Assembly (NCBI GenBank): GCA_007280905.1
Contig: QYQM01000094.1
Coordinates: forward strand, 1-41,074
Length of the DNA stretch: 41,074 bases
Reading direction: 5' to 3'
DNA from: Porphyromonadaceae bacterium
GTDB taxonomy: Bacteria > Bacteroidota > Bacteroidia > Bacteroidales > UBA12481
How positions within the stretch are numbered: the stretch's first letter is position 1; each line of letters starts with the position of its first letter. The translations under genes and the position numbers were made by a program. Shown piece by piece: positions 25,727 to 34,501 of this stretch. The notes beneath the pieces are model-generated. The model was given only the letters and a program-made list of their open reading frames with translations. It ran no database searches and was not told the origin of the DNA.

Positions 25727-25870
25727 CCGTGAAACTATGGGTCAGCAAGCAAGTTGGAGAGACCTATGATTGCACTGACCGGAGTTCGTATATCATACGA
25801 CAGTCCGGACAGATAATTGTGAAATAGGTGGTTCACGCTTCCAATATTGGTTTGACCTTTTCCAGAAGGT
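25727..25870 (-). pseudogene. Relic of the histidine kinase 5' end (right repeat copy)
   Basis: Minus-strand translation gives LLEKVKPILEA, then after a one-base frameshift NHLFHNYLSGLSYDIRTPV, then SAIIGLSNLLADP and a stop. The intact kinase reads NHLFPNYLSGLSHDIRTPL at the same place, so the phosphoacceptor His is Tyr here. The rest of the gene is missing. It begins 5 nt past the methyltransferase stop. Confidence 0.85.
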
Positions 25871-25953
25871 CTGAAATGAAAAAACAGATGCCGCATAATA
25901 ATTGGCTGAAGAAATAGAATTGATGTTAATTTTAACCCGTTAACAATCGAAGC

Positions 25954-27369
25954 ATGTTAGAAACAGGAAAAGAGGTGATCCATGATTATTTCGACCGTTT
26001 GGCAGCACAACGCGACAGGTGGCGCAGGCGCAACTGGTTTTATCACCGGACAATGGAAAAGCAATACCGGATGATAATTCCGGAAGGTTCATCGGTTCTG
26101 GAACTCGGGTGCGGAATGGGAGATTTATTGAATGCTGTAAAACCGGGTGTAGGCTGCGGGATTGATTTTTCAGAAGGCATGATAGAAAAGGCTAAAACCA
26201 AGTATCCGGGATTATCATTCTATCATGCTGATGCCGGACTCTTTACCTGTGATATCCGCTTCGATTACGTGATCATGAGCGACCTGCTCAGTTCTTTATG
26301 GGATATTCAGGAGGTGATCAGAAACCTTAGGAACCTGATTCATCCGCGGACAAAGATCATTATCTCATCATACAGCTATATTTGGGAACCAGTACTCCGT
26401 TTCGGTGAATTTGTCGGCCTTAAAGCCAAACAGCCTCTTCAAAGCTGGCTAACGGTTAGCGACATATCAGGACTATTAAACATTGAAAAATTTGAGATTG
26501 TAAAAGTCAACCGGAAGCTTCTTCTACCTATTTACCTGCCGATTATTAACCTGATTATTAATACTTTTCTCGCTAATCTCCCGGGGATTAACAGTTTTTG
26601 CCTCATCAACCTGATTACGGCCCGGCCGGTATTCAGGAAAGAGGAGCAATATTCAGTAAGCATTATTGTCCCGGCCCGGAATGAAAAAGAAAATATTGAA
26701 AATGCCATTAAACGTACGCCGGCATTCGGGACTCATCAGGAGTTCATTTTTATTGAAGGAAATTCCAGCGATAACACCTGGGAGGAAATCCTCAGGGTTA
26801 GGGATACCTATCCTGAAAAGGATATCAAAGTTTTGAAGCAATCAGGCAAAGGAAAGGGTAATGCCGTTCGTGAAGCTTTTGAGGAAGCCAGTGGCGAAAT
26901 ACTTATGATTCTTGACGCTGACCTGACCACCCCTCCAGAGGATATGCCCAAATTTTATGAAGCACTTTCGATGAACCGGGGTGAGTTCATAAATGGGTGC
27001 CGGTTGGTATATCCGATGGATAAAGAAGCCATGAGGTTTCTCAACTTCCTGGCAAACAAGTTTTTTGGTTGGTTTTTCTCCTACATTTTGGGCCAGCGCT
27101 TAAAAGATACGTTATGCGGGACTAAAGTTCTGTTCAAAAAAGATTACGAATTAATCAAGAATAACCGTAAATATTTTGGAGATTTTGATCCATTCGGAGA
27201 TTTTGATCTGATCTTTGGCGCTGCCAAACTGAACCTGAAGATCACTGAAGTAATTGTCAGGTACCGCGACAGGGAATATGGATCAACACAGATCAGCCGT
27301 TTCAGGCATGGCATTTTATTAATACGGATGAGCCTGTTTGCAGCACGGAAAATTAAATTCACACGATGA
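25954..27369 (+). CDS. Fusion of a SAM methyltransferase and a GT2 glycosyltransferase
   Basis: 471 residues. Residues about 40-185 are a class I methyltransferase (VLELGCGMGDL at 48-58, IDFSEGMIEKA, DYVIMSDLLSSL). Residues about 190-225 are hydrophobic (LLPIYLPIINLIINTF), perhaps a membrane contact. From about 233 a GT2 domain of the DPM1/polyprenyl-phosphate type follows: VSIIVPARNEKENI, FIEGNSSDNT, nucleotide-binding DAD at 321-323 in MILDADLTTPPEDM, GCRLVYPMD and the DTLCGTKVLF motif typical of DPM1-like enzymes. It probably transfers a sugar to a polyprenyl phosphate used by the downstream GT-C protein. The start is the first ATG after the duplicated sequence. Confidence 0.88.
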   Translation: MLETGKEVIHDYFDRLAAQRDRWRRRNWFYHRTMEKQYRMIIPEGSSVLELGCGMGDLLNAVKPGVGCGIDFSEGMIEKAKTKYPGLSFYHADAGLFTCDIRFDYVIMSDLLSSLWDIQEVIRNLRNLIHPRTKIIISSYSYIWEPVLRFGEFVGLKAKQPLQSWLTVSDISGLLNIEKFEIVKVNRKLLLPIYLPIINLIINTFLANLPGINSFCLINLITARPVFRKEEQYSVSIIVPARNEKENIENAIKRTPAFGTHQEFIFIEGNSSDNTWEEILRVRDTYPEKDIKVLKQSGKGKGNAVREAFEEASGEILMILDADLTTPPEDMPKFYEALSMNRGEFINGCRLVYPMDKEAMRFLNFLANKFFGWFFSYILGQRLKDTLCGTKVLFKKDYELIKNNRKYFGDFDPFGDFDLIFGAAKLNLKITEVIVRYRDREYGSTQISRFRHGILLIRMSLFAARKIKFTR

Positions 27370-27434
27370 TTCAGAAAGCATTTCACAAAAATTGTTTGAC
27401 TGTATAGATTAATAACGATTAAACGCCAAACAGT

Positions 27435-29420
27435 ATGTTAACTACCAGATTTAGGCAAATAGTACTACTATTAATTCCAGTTCTTTACCTGGCCTGGAGC
27501 CTGCAGTTGAATCTTTTGGGAGGCCCCTTTTCTTTATCCCGGAGTGACCCTGAATATCCCTATTTACTGAACGGTTTAAACTGTGCCACGCTGGATTTCA
27601 ATAACATCGGGCACACCGATCATCCCGGAACTCCATTTCAGATGATAACCGGGCTATTTATCAGAGTGACACATGTTTTCATCGGGCAGGAACCTCTTGT
27701 CCAGGATGTTCTTTCGCGTCCTGAAACGTATCTTGCATGCGCTTCACTTTTCCTCTCTTTTCTTACCTTCCTGCTTCTATACTGGCTGGGCGATATTGCC
27801 ATCCGCCATGAAGGCAAGCTGACTGGTGCCATTATCCTTCAAGCCTCAATCCTCCTGAGTACAGTTTTGCTTGAAATGCCGATCAGGTATAGTCCTGACC
27901 GGATGCTTGTAATTTATAATATCGCATTTGCCGGATTTACCATTAAATATCTGTTAAGTAAGAATTATCCGATCAGGTTATATGCAATCATTTCCGGAAT
28001 ACTGATGGGTGTTGGCGTTGCTACAAAATTCAATTTTCTTCCTGTCCTCATTATTCCGCTGCTGCTGATTCCGGATTTCCGGAACAGGCTTATCTATGGT
28101 TTCACCATTGCAGCCTCGTTTTTTATCAGTGTGCTCCCGATACTCAGTAAATTCAAGGAATTTCGCCAGTTTATCTCCGGAGTTGCATCTCATGACGGCC
28201 TGTACGGACATGGATCACAACAAATGATCAACTGGAAGTCATTCAGCCACAATTTTTGGGAGTTGCTATCGTATAATCCGGCTTTTTCGATTATTCTGAT
28301 TATATCAATCGGATTGATTCTTTTCTATTTTCTGGATAAAAAGAAATTTAATGCTGATGACCGCCTCCTCTTGGTACTGAAAGCCTTTGTTTTAGCCTCT
28401 TTTGTAGGATTCATTTTAGTGTCGAAACACTTCAAGGTCTATTACTTTGCACCCGTATTGAGCTTATGCGGACTGGTATTATTCATGATCTGGAAGATTT
28501 CAGGTGTTCAGATGAAATCAAAGAAAACACATACGATTTCAACCATTGCTCTGCTCATAATACTCGTGGTTATATCCGTAATTCCTTTGCCAGCGCAATA
28601 TCGATCCCGGATAGCCCAAAAGCGGGCCAATCTGAAAACACAGCAATTTTTTGCGGAAAATGTTACGCGAAAGGATTTGCTTTTCATCGAACCTACCTGG
28701 CTGGCCGGTCCAATGGTGGAGAATGCCCTGATGTACGGAATCAGCTATGTTGCCCACCGTCAGGAGTTCTATCTGGATTACAAGCAGATTTACCCCCACG
28801 TGATTACATGGGAAGGTACCGGTAAGAATCCCGGGCTTTCCCGGACAGCTGAAGCCGATCCTGAATCTATTCTTTTTAGCGGCAGGGACATATTTATTTA
28901 TTCCTCACCGGGACGGAATGCCAGCGTACTGCTAAATTTCCTTGATACATTGGCTGGTAGATTCGGAACGTGGGTTTCCAGGGATACAGTATTTTCGAAC
29001 TTAGAAAATGAAGACCGGGTAATCAGGGTAAGAAATATAGATGGATGGTCAACCCTGCTTGATATTAAGAAGATTACCGATCCTGCTGAATTGTCGCCGG
29101 CGAACCCGATAAGCCAGGCAATACCAATAACAGGCGTAACTGCCGGTGATTACCTGGAAATAACCATCCGCATTTCCGGTAACGATAATGATGCCAGGGG
29201 ACGTATAATTGCTCGATCCGTTCAATCAGATCAGGATGGAATCTATTTTGAGGATTCCGGATCTCTTCAAGACATTGGCCATGGCTGGCAGCTCTTACGA
29301 TTACGCGGAAAATTAAATTCAACTCCGGCCGACGGAAAGATGGTTTGCCAAGTTTATTATCCCGGAAACAAAACAATCACCGTTCAGGACTTGCAAATCA
29401 GGCATATGGGACGCAGATAA
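27435..29420 (+). CDS. Multispanning GT-C-type membrane protein with soluble C-terminal domain
   Basis: 661 residues. Residues 10-385 contain about nine or ten hydrophobic segments, consistent with a GT-C (PMT/ArnT-like) glycosyltransferase that uses a polyprenyl-phosphate sugar. The first periplasmic loop carries the acidic pair D38-x-E40 (RSDPEYPYL), the usual GT-C catalytic motif, and a HTDHPGTPFQ stretch. From about 395 to 661 there is an extracytoplasmic region without membrane segments, ending IRHMGRR and probably beta-rich (GDYLEITIRIS, WQLLRLRGKL, MVCQVYYPG). This C-terminal region is duplicated at 21160-21924. It follows the GT2 fusion by 65 nt. The target is unknown. Confidence 0.8.
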   Translation: MLTTRFRQIVLLLIPVLYLAWSLQLNLLGGPFSLSRSDPEYPYLLNGLNCATLDFNNIGHTDHPGTPFQMITGLFIRVTHVFIGQEPLVQDVLSRPETYLACASLFLSFLTFLLLYWLGDIAIRHEGKLTGAIILQASILLSTVLLEMPIRYSPDRMLVIYNIAFAGFTIKYLLSKNYPIRLYAIISGILMGVGVATKFNFLPVLIIPLLLIPDFRNRLIYGFTIAASFFISVLPILSKFKEFRQFISGVASHDGLYGHGSQQMINWKSFSHNFWELLSYNPAFSIILIISIGLILFYFLDKKKFNADDRLLLVLKAFVLASFVGFILVSKHFKVYYFAPVLSLCGLVLFMIWKISGVQMKSKKTHTISTIALLIILVVISVIPLPAQYRSRIAQKRANLKTQQFFAENVTRKDLLFIEPTWLAGPMVENALMYGISYVAHRQEFYLDYKQIYPHVITWEGTGKNPGLSRTAEADPESILFSGRDIFIYSSPGRNASVLLNFLDTLAGRFGTWVSRDTVFSNLENEDRVIRVRNIDGWSTLLDIKKITDPAELSPANPISQAIPITGVTAGDYLEITIRISGNDNDARGRIIARSVQSDQDGIYFEDSGSLQDIGHGWQLLRLRGKLNSTPADGKMVCQVYYPGNKTITVQDLQIRHMGRR

Positions 29421-29449
29421 ATAAAATATTAAAATTCAGTCACATCAAG

Positions 29450-32400
29450 ATGATCAAATCGATGACTATTTCCCGGTTAAGTCTCATGTTCGGACTTGCC
29501 GTATTTTCTCTGCAGTTGACTGCATCGGAGAAAACACCCAAAGTCTTGTGGCAGATTGGGAAAACTGACCGGAATACAGCGGAATTTGCACTGGCTCCGT
29601 CGGCGCACAGACAATTCACTCATGACGGCTTTTTTATCATCGGTGCATCGGATCCTGCAAAGGATTGGCCATACGTGCAGCCCGGACCGGGTGATACCTG
29701 GGCCGGTGGCCGCCCGCATACCTACACGATTGCATTCGGGATGAAGGAAGCAGGCAAAACCGACTCCTGCAAACTTATTATTGATCTGGCGGATACACAC
29801 AATTCGATACCCCCAGTGCTTGAAATCAAAATTAATGACCAATCTTTTTCATTAGATATGCCTGCAGGCAGCGGAGATGCCTCGATCAACGGTGATCCGG
29901 CTGCTGGTAAACCCTACCAGATTCAGCTAAGTTTTCCATCGTCAGGATTGAAAAAGGGAACCAACGAAATATCAATCACATCCAAATCGGGCAGCTGGAT
30001 ACTTTACGATGCTTTAAGGCTGGAAGGCCCTGACTACCTGAAACCTGAGCCCATGAATACTTATCTGGCCATCACGGATATCCAGGCGTCACAAGGGGTT
30101 TATTCACAGGGCGGGGCGCTTTACCGCGACGTCAGGCTCACGGTTCAATATGCAGGCAAGTCATTTTCGGGCAAGCTGACTTCGAATGGCATGGCTCTTT
30201 CTGAAGTGGATATAATACCTGGCGGTCAGGCATTTACGATCAAGATTCCTGAAGTTTCCCAATCAGCGGTTTATAATTTTGGAATCAACAAGGGCGAAAA
30301 ACCCGTTGTATCAAAAGATCTGGTGGTAAGGCCGGTGAAGAAAATGACTATTTACATACTGCCCCATTCACATACCGATATAGGCTATACCGAAATCCAG
30401 ACGGCAATCGAAGAAAAACAGGTGAAAAACCTGGTTGACGGTATCCGCTATGCCAAACAAACGGCCGGATATCCTGAAGGTGCCCGTTTTGTTTGGAACG
30501 TGGAAGTGACCTGGGCTGCCGACCTGTATTTGAACCGGTTGGGTGAGGAAGCCAAAAAAGATTTCTTTGAGGCGGCCAAAAACGGGCAGATATCCTTCAA
30601 CGGAATGTATCTGAATGAATTAACCGGCCTCTGCCGGCCGGAGGAATTATTGCGCCTGTTCAAATATTCTACTGAACTGGCAAAAACGACAGGCCAAACC
30701 ATTGATGCGGCTATGATCAGCGATGTACCGGGATATACCTGGGGAACAGTAACAGCTATGGCACAGGCCGGGATCAGATATTTCTCGGTGGCACCCAATT
30801 ATTTCGACAGGATTGGTGATATCCTGGAAAAGTGGGAAAATAAGCCATTCTGGTGGATTTCCCCATCCGGACAAGAAAAAGTTCTGGTTTGGATCCCGCT
30901 CAAAGGTTATGCGCTTTCGCATATGATCTCAAAACTGACACCTGAGTGGGTATCAGATTACCTGGGGCAACTTGCAAAAATGAATTATCCGTATGATATT
31001 GCACACATACGCTGGAGCGGTCATGGCGATAATGCGGTTCCCGACCCGGCCATTTGTGAATTTGTAAAAGACTGGAACACAAAGTATACCTGGCCAAAGT
31101 TCATTATATCCTCAACCAGTGTGGCTTTTAGTGCTTTTGAAAAGAAATACGGAAAACAGATCCCATCCGTGTCGGGCGACTGGACACCTTATTGGGAAGA
31201 TGGGGCCGGTTCATCGGCTTTGGAAACCGGGATAAACCGGAATACAGCCGAGCGTCTCAGTCAAGCTGAGGTACTCTGGGCTTTGCAGGATCCGGCAAAA
31301 TATCCGGTTGGAAAATTTGAAGATGCCTGGAAAAAGGTTCTGCTCTATTCAGAACATACCTGGGGAGCCTGGTGCAGCATTACTGATCCTGAAAACCAAA
31401 TGACTAAGGAACAATGGGAGATCAAGAAGGGCTATGCAAATGAAGCAGCCGGAATGACGGAGGAATTGTTTAAACCGCGGATGACCGATGTCCTAGGGAG
31501 TAAGATTGACATAGTGAATACCAACAGCTGGACACGGAAGGAGATGGTTTTCTTATCGAAAGAGCAGAGTTCTGCCGGGGATAAGGTGGTTGATGAATCG
31601 GGCAAGATTATGAAATCCCAAAGGCTTGCCAATGGGGAACTGGCAGTTCTCGGAACTGTTATTGCACCATTTTCATCGTCAAAGTTTACGATAGTGACGG
31701 GCAAGGTTATTCCGGAAGGCTCCGTGATCATTTCCGGGAATAAAATCAGCAACAATCTGATTGAATGCGCAATCGATCCGATCAAAGGAGATATTACATC
31801 ATTGATTGACAAGCGGACCGGGAAAAATATAATAGATAAAACCGGAGGGAAAGCCGCAAATCAGTACATTTTCCTGGAAGGCAATGATCTGGCAAACCTG
31901 AAAAGTAATGGCCAGGTGAAAATCACCATCAAGGAAAACGGCCCGCTCGTGGGATCTGTTGAAATAACCTCGGAGGCTCCCGGATGCAACAAACTGATAC
32001 GGCAGGTCTGGTTGTCCCATGATGCAGATTATCTGGTTATTATCAATATAGTGGATAAGAAGCGTGCCCCGATGCCTGAAAAAGTGGGCGAATGGTATAT
32101 GGCACAGAATAAGAACAAAGAGAGTGTGAATTTTGGATTTCCGTTTGCTGTTCCCGGAGGGGTAATGAGGCTGGACCTGCCTTTAGGTCAGATGATTCCG
32201 GAGCAGGATCAGATGCCAGGTGCTTGCAAGAACTGGTTTACGGTTGGTCGTTGGGCCGATGTGTCCAACGAGCGCGAAGGAGTAACCTGGGTTACGTTGG
32301 ATGCTCCTCTTGTTGAGGTAGGGGAGATTTCGGCTACCCTGATCGGATCACAGAATAATCCGGATATCTGGAGAAAAAAGGTTGAACCCACTCAAACCCT

Positions 32401-32818
32401 GTATTCATGGGCAATGAACAACCATTGGGGTACCAATTACCGCCAGCACCAGGAAGGTCCTATAATGTTCCGGTATATTCTGAGACCGCATGGGGCATTT
32501 GACGCAACGGAAACATCCCGGTTTGCCACCGGATTCAGTCAGCCACTCATTGTCAGGCCAGCATCCAGGGAGCCTTACACCGCACCATTTACACTTGACA
32601 GCAAATCGGTTACGGTTATTGCTTTCAAGCCGGCAGATGATGGTGACGGTTTTATACTCACCCTATATAACCCGGGAAAATCGACAGACAACTTTACTCT
32701 GAAACCCGTATCAGGAAGCAAGACATGGATGTGCAATACGGGTGAAAATAAATTAGGTGAGTTACCAGGAACTGTTGAATTAGCCGGCCAGGGGGTAATG
32801 ATGGTGAGGTTCTGGTAG
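29450..32818 (+). CDS. Secreted GH38-like alpha-mannosidase family protein with N-terminal lyase-type domains
   Basis: 1122 residues from the ATG at 29450; the frame is open from 29345 inside the upstream gene, but MIKSMTISRLSLMFGLAVFSLQLTA is a signal peptide. Residues about 30-193 resemble the beta-sandwich CBM-like domain of rhamnogalacturonan lyases (VLWQIG, AFGMKE, WILYDALRLEGP). After an Ig-like linker, the GH38 (beta/alpha)7 domain begins at about 300 with the zinc ligands H308 and D310 in PHSHTDIGYT and the likely nucleophile D425 in ISDVPGYTWG. The C-terminal half is the GH38 beta-sandwich region (MNNHWGTNY, FRYILRPHG). It probably acts on alpha-mannoside or related glycans in the periplasm or outside. 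No sugar transporter is adjacent. Confidence 0.85.
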   Translation: MIKSMTISRLSLMFGLAVFSLQLTASEKTPKVLWQIGKTDRNTAEFALAPSAHRQFTHDGFFIIGASDPAKDWPYVQPGPGDTWAGGRPHTYTIAFGMKEAGKTDSCKLIIDLADTHNSIPPVLEIKINDQSFSLDMPAGSGDASINGDPAAGKPYQIQLSFPSSGLKKGTNEISITSKSGSWILYDALRLEGPDYLKPEPMNTYLAITDIQASQGVYSQGGALYRDVRLTVQYAGKSFSGKLTSNGMALSEVDIIPGGQAFTIKIPEVSQSAVYNFGINKGEKPVVSKDLVVRPVKKMTIYILPHSHTDIGYTEIQTAIEEKQVKNLVDGIRYAKQTAGYPEGARFVWNVEVTWAADLYLNRLGEEAKKDFFEAAKNGQISFNGMYLNELTGLCRPEELLRLFKYSTELAKTTGQTIDAAMISDVPGYTWGTVTAMAQAGIRYFSVAPNYFDRIGDILEKWENKPFWWISPSGQEKVLVWIPLKGYALSHMISKLTPEWVSDYLGQLAKMNYPYDIAHIRWSGHGDNAVPDPAICEFVKDWNTKYTWPKFIISSTSVAFSAFEKKYGKQIPSVSGDWTPYWEDGAGSSALETGINRNTAERLSQAEVLWALQDPAKYPVGKFEDAWKKVLLYSEHTWGAWCSITDPENQMTKEQWEIKKGYANEAAGMTEELFKPRMTDVLGSKIDIVNTNSWTRKEMVFLSKEQSSAGDKVVDESGKIMKSQRLANGELAVLGTVIAPFSSSKFTIVTGKVIPEGSVIISGNKISNNLIECAIDPIKGDITSLIDKRTGKNIIDKTGGKAANQYIFLEGNDLANLKSNGQVKITIKENGPLVGSVEITSEAPGCNKLIRQVWLSHDADYLVIINIVDKKRAPMPEKVGEWYMAQNKNKESVNFGFPFAVPGGVMRLDLPLGQMIPEQDQMPGACKNWFTVGRWADVSNEREGVTWVTLDAPLVEVGEISATLIGSQNNPDIWRKKVEPTQTLYSWAMNNHWGTNYRQHQEGPIMFRYILRPHGAFDATETSRFATGFSQPLIVRPASREPYTAPFTLDSKSVTVIAFKPADDGDGFILTLYNPGKSTDNFTLKPVSGSKTWMCNTGENKLGELPGTVELAGQGVMMVRFW

Positions 32819-32834
32819 AAATTAATCAGGCTAC

Positions 32835-34358
32835 TTATCCAATGAGAAAATCAACCTCCAGGTTGCTGTATACATTCAGGAAACCGGCCAGCTGCGAAGT
32901 AATCAGGCTAACGCCACCCACCTGATTCGATTCCACATTCAGTGGCATTACCGGATCATGGAGAGATAGCCGGAGCAGGAACCACCCATTACCGCTTTCG
33001 GAATTGCATGATACTCTTATACCTTCGTGATTATCGGGGACAATGCTCCAGCCATCAACCTGATGCACAAATGCGTGCAGGTCATTGATCACTTTATTGC
33101 CGAGGGCTTTAAAATCCGGGGTTTTTATCTTGATTCTGAACTCCTTACTCTCCACCGGCATGATCAGATTATCAGTTAGTTTATGAAAGCTCTCTCCCCG
33201 TAAGCGCAGTTTTGCTGCCTTAATCAGGATTTTGGTCATCAGATAAGCACCATCGTCAAGGAAATAATTCTCTTTCAGGGCCGCGTGGCCACTCGTTTCA
33301 ATCGCCAGCCAGGATTCAGAGCCCTCCCTGTTCAGCCTGATGGCCTCATTAATAACGTTTTTATATCCCCGTTTAAACCGACGATGAATCCCTTTAAGAT
33401 CCCGGGTAATAAATGTGGTGAGACCATCAGAAGTAATAGAATCCGTAACGATGGCAGTGCCAGGATGTTCTTCAAGTATAATACAGGATATCAATGCGAT
33501 AAGTCGATTTCGATTGATAATCGCACCAGTATGACCCACAGCAGCTGCGCGGTCAACATCGGTATCGAAAATGATCCCGAAATCTGCGTGGTTTTCCAGG
33601 ACCGCCTTTTGAATAAATTGCATAGCCGAATCATCCTCCGGGTTGGGAACATGGTTCGGAAACCAGCCATCCGGATCGAGGAACTGACTTCCTGTTGTGA
33701 CAGCTCCAAGCGGTTGCAGCACTTTATCGACAAAGAAACCACCGGAACCATTACCGGCATCTACGACGATATGAAAACCGAGAAGGGGATTATTAAAATG
33801 TTTGGGGTGATTAACCTCATTTCTGATCGTATTAACCAGGAAATCTGAATATTCCCCGATCAGATCAAATGATGATTCTTCGCCTGGAGTGACTGATGGA
33901 AGTGCAGAGCCGGTGGCTGCTTTTTCCAGGATGCTTGAAATATTCTGTTTATCCAATCCACCATCCTTAGTGAAGAATTTCAGGCCGTTCCGGTTAAACG
34001 GCAGATGGCTGGCGGTCAGCATCACCGAACCGTAATAATTGGTTTTGTCGAAAACTGTTGACATAAACATGGCGGGAGTTGAAGCCAGACCGCAGTTAAC
34101 GGCATTTGCACCGGTGTGGAGAACTCCATTAATAAAGGCCTTCATCAGATCGGGACCCGAAATTCTGGAATCGCGGCCTACGGAGATCGTCAGGATTTCA
34201 GGGCTGCACTTTTTACGTTCAGACAACCACGAAACAAATGCGATTGCGATTTTTTCAACAATTTCAGCCGAAAGGTTAACCCGTTCTCCAGGGACGCCAT
34301 CGGATGCGACACCCCGGATGTCTGATCCGTTTTGCAGGGAATGCCAGTTAAATGACAT
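32835..34358 (-). CDS. Phosphohexomutase (phosphoglucomutase/phosphomannomutase family)
   Basis: Interconverts hexose 1- and 6-phosphates through a phosphoserine intermediate. 507 residues. Motifs: VGRDSR (60-65), the phosphoserine loop TASHLP with S117 (canonical TASHNP), the Mg2+ loop D265-T-D-V-D269-R, the sugar-binding loop E354-TSGHA, and the C-terminal phosphate loop DNHEGIRV. The Asn-to-Leu change in the phosphoserine loop is unusual, and it could alter sugar preference. It is downstream of the dehydrogenase on the same strand, separated by 143 bp that contain a cruciform repeat. Substrate (glucose, mannose or other) not resolved. Confidence 0.9.
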   Translation of the reverse strand: MSFNWHSLQNGSDIRGVASDGVPGERVNLSAEIVEKIAIAFVSWLSERKKCSPEILTISVGRDSRISGPDLMKAFINGVLHTGANAVNCGLASTPAMFMSTVFDKTNYYGSVMLTASHLPFNRNGLKFFTKDGGLDKQNISSILEKAATGSALPSVTPGEESSFDLIGEYSDFLVNTIRNEVNHPKHFNNPLLGFHIVVDAGNGSGGFFVDKVLQPLGAVTTGSQFLDPDGWFPNHVPNPEDDSAMQFIQKAVLENHADFGIIFDTDVDRAAAVGHTGAIINRNRLIALISCIILEEHPGTAIVTDSITSDGLTTFITRDLKGIHRRFKRGYKNVINEAIRLNREGSESWLAIETSGHAALKENYFLDDGAYLMTKILIKAAKLRLRGESFHKLTDNLIMPVESKEFRIKIKTPDFKALGNKVINDLHAFVHQVDGWSIVPDNHEGIRVSCNSESGNGWFLLRLSLHDPVMPLNVESNQVGGVSLITSQLAGFLNVYSNLEVDFLIG

Positions 34359-34403
34359 AAAACGTGGAATAGTTGGTCATTAATTGATTTTCTGTAAGAA
34401 CTC

Positions 34404-34479
34404 ACCACGGAGACACGGAGATCACGGAGTTTCACGGAGATTTCTCCGTGTTTCTCTGTGTTCTCCGTGCCTCCGTGGT
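34404..34479. repeat. 76-bp CACGGAG-rich inverted repeat
   Basis: accacggagacacggagatc and the following cacggag units on the left are mirrored by ctccgtg units ending ctccgtggt on the right, forming a long imperfect cruciform. It stands between two minus-strand genes and could attenuate or process the transcript. Similar elements are dispersed in many Bacteroidota genomes, from memory. Confidence 0.75.
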
Positions 34480-34501
34480 TTTTTGTAACATTTCGTAGCT
34501 G

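Noticed and set aside
33285-33848. 187-residue plus-strand ORF
   Set aside because: Antisense shadow of the phosphohexomutase, which has all its family motifs.
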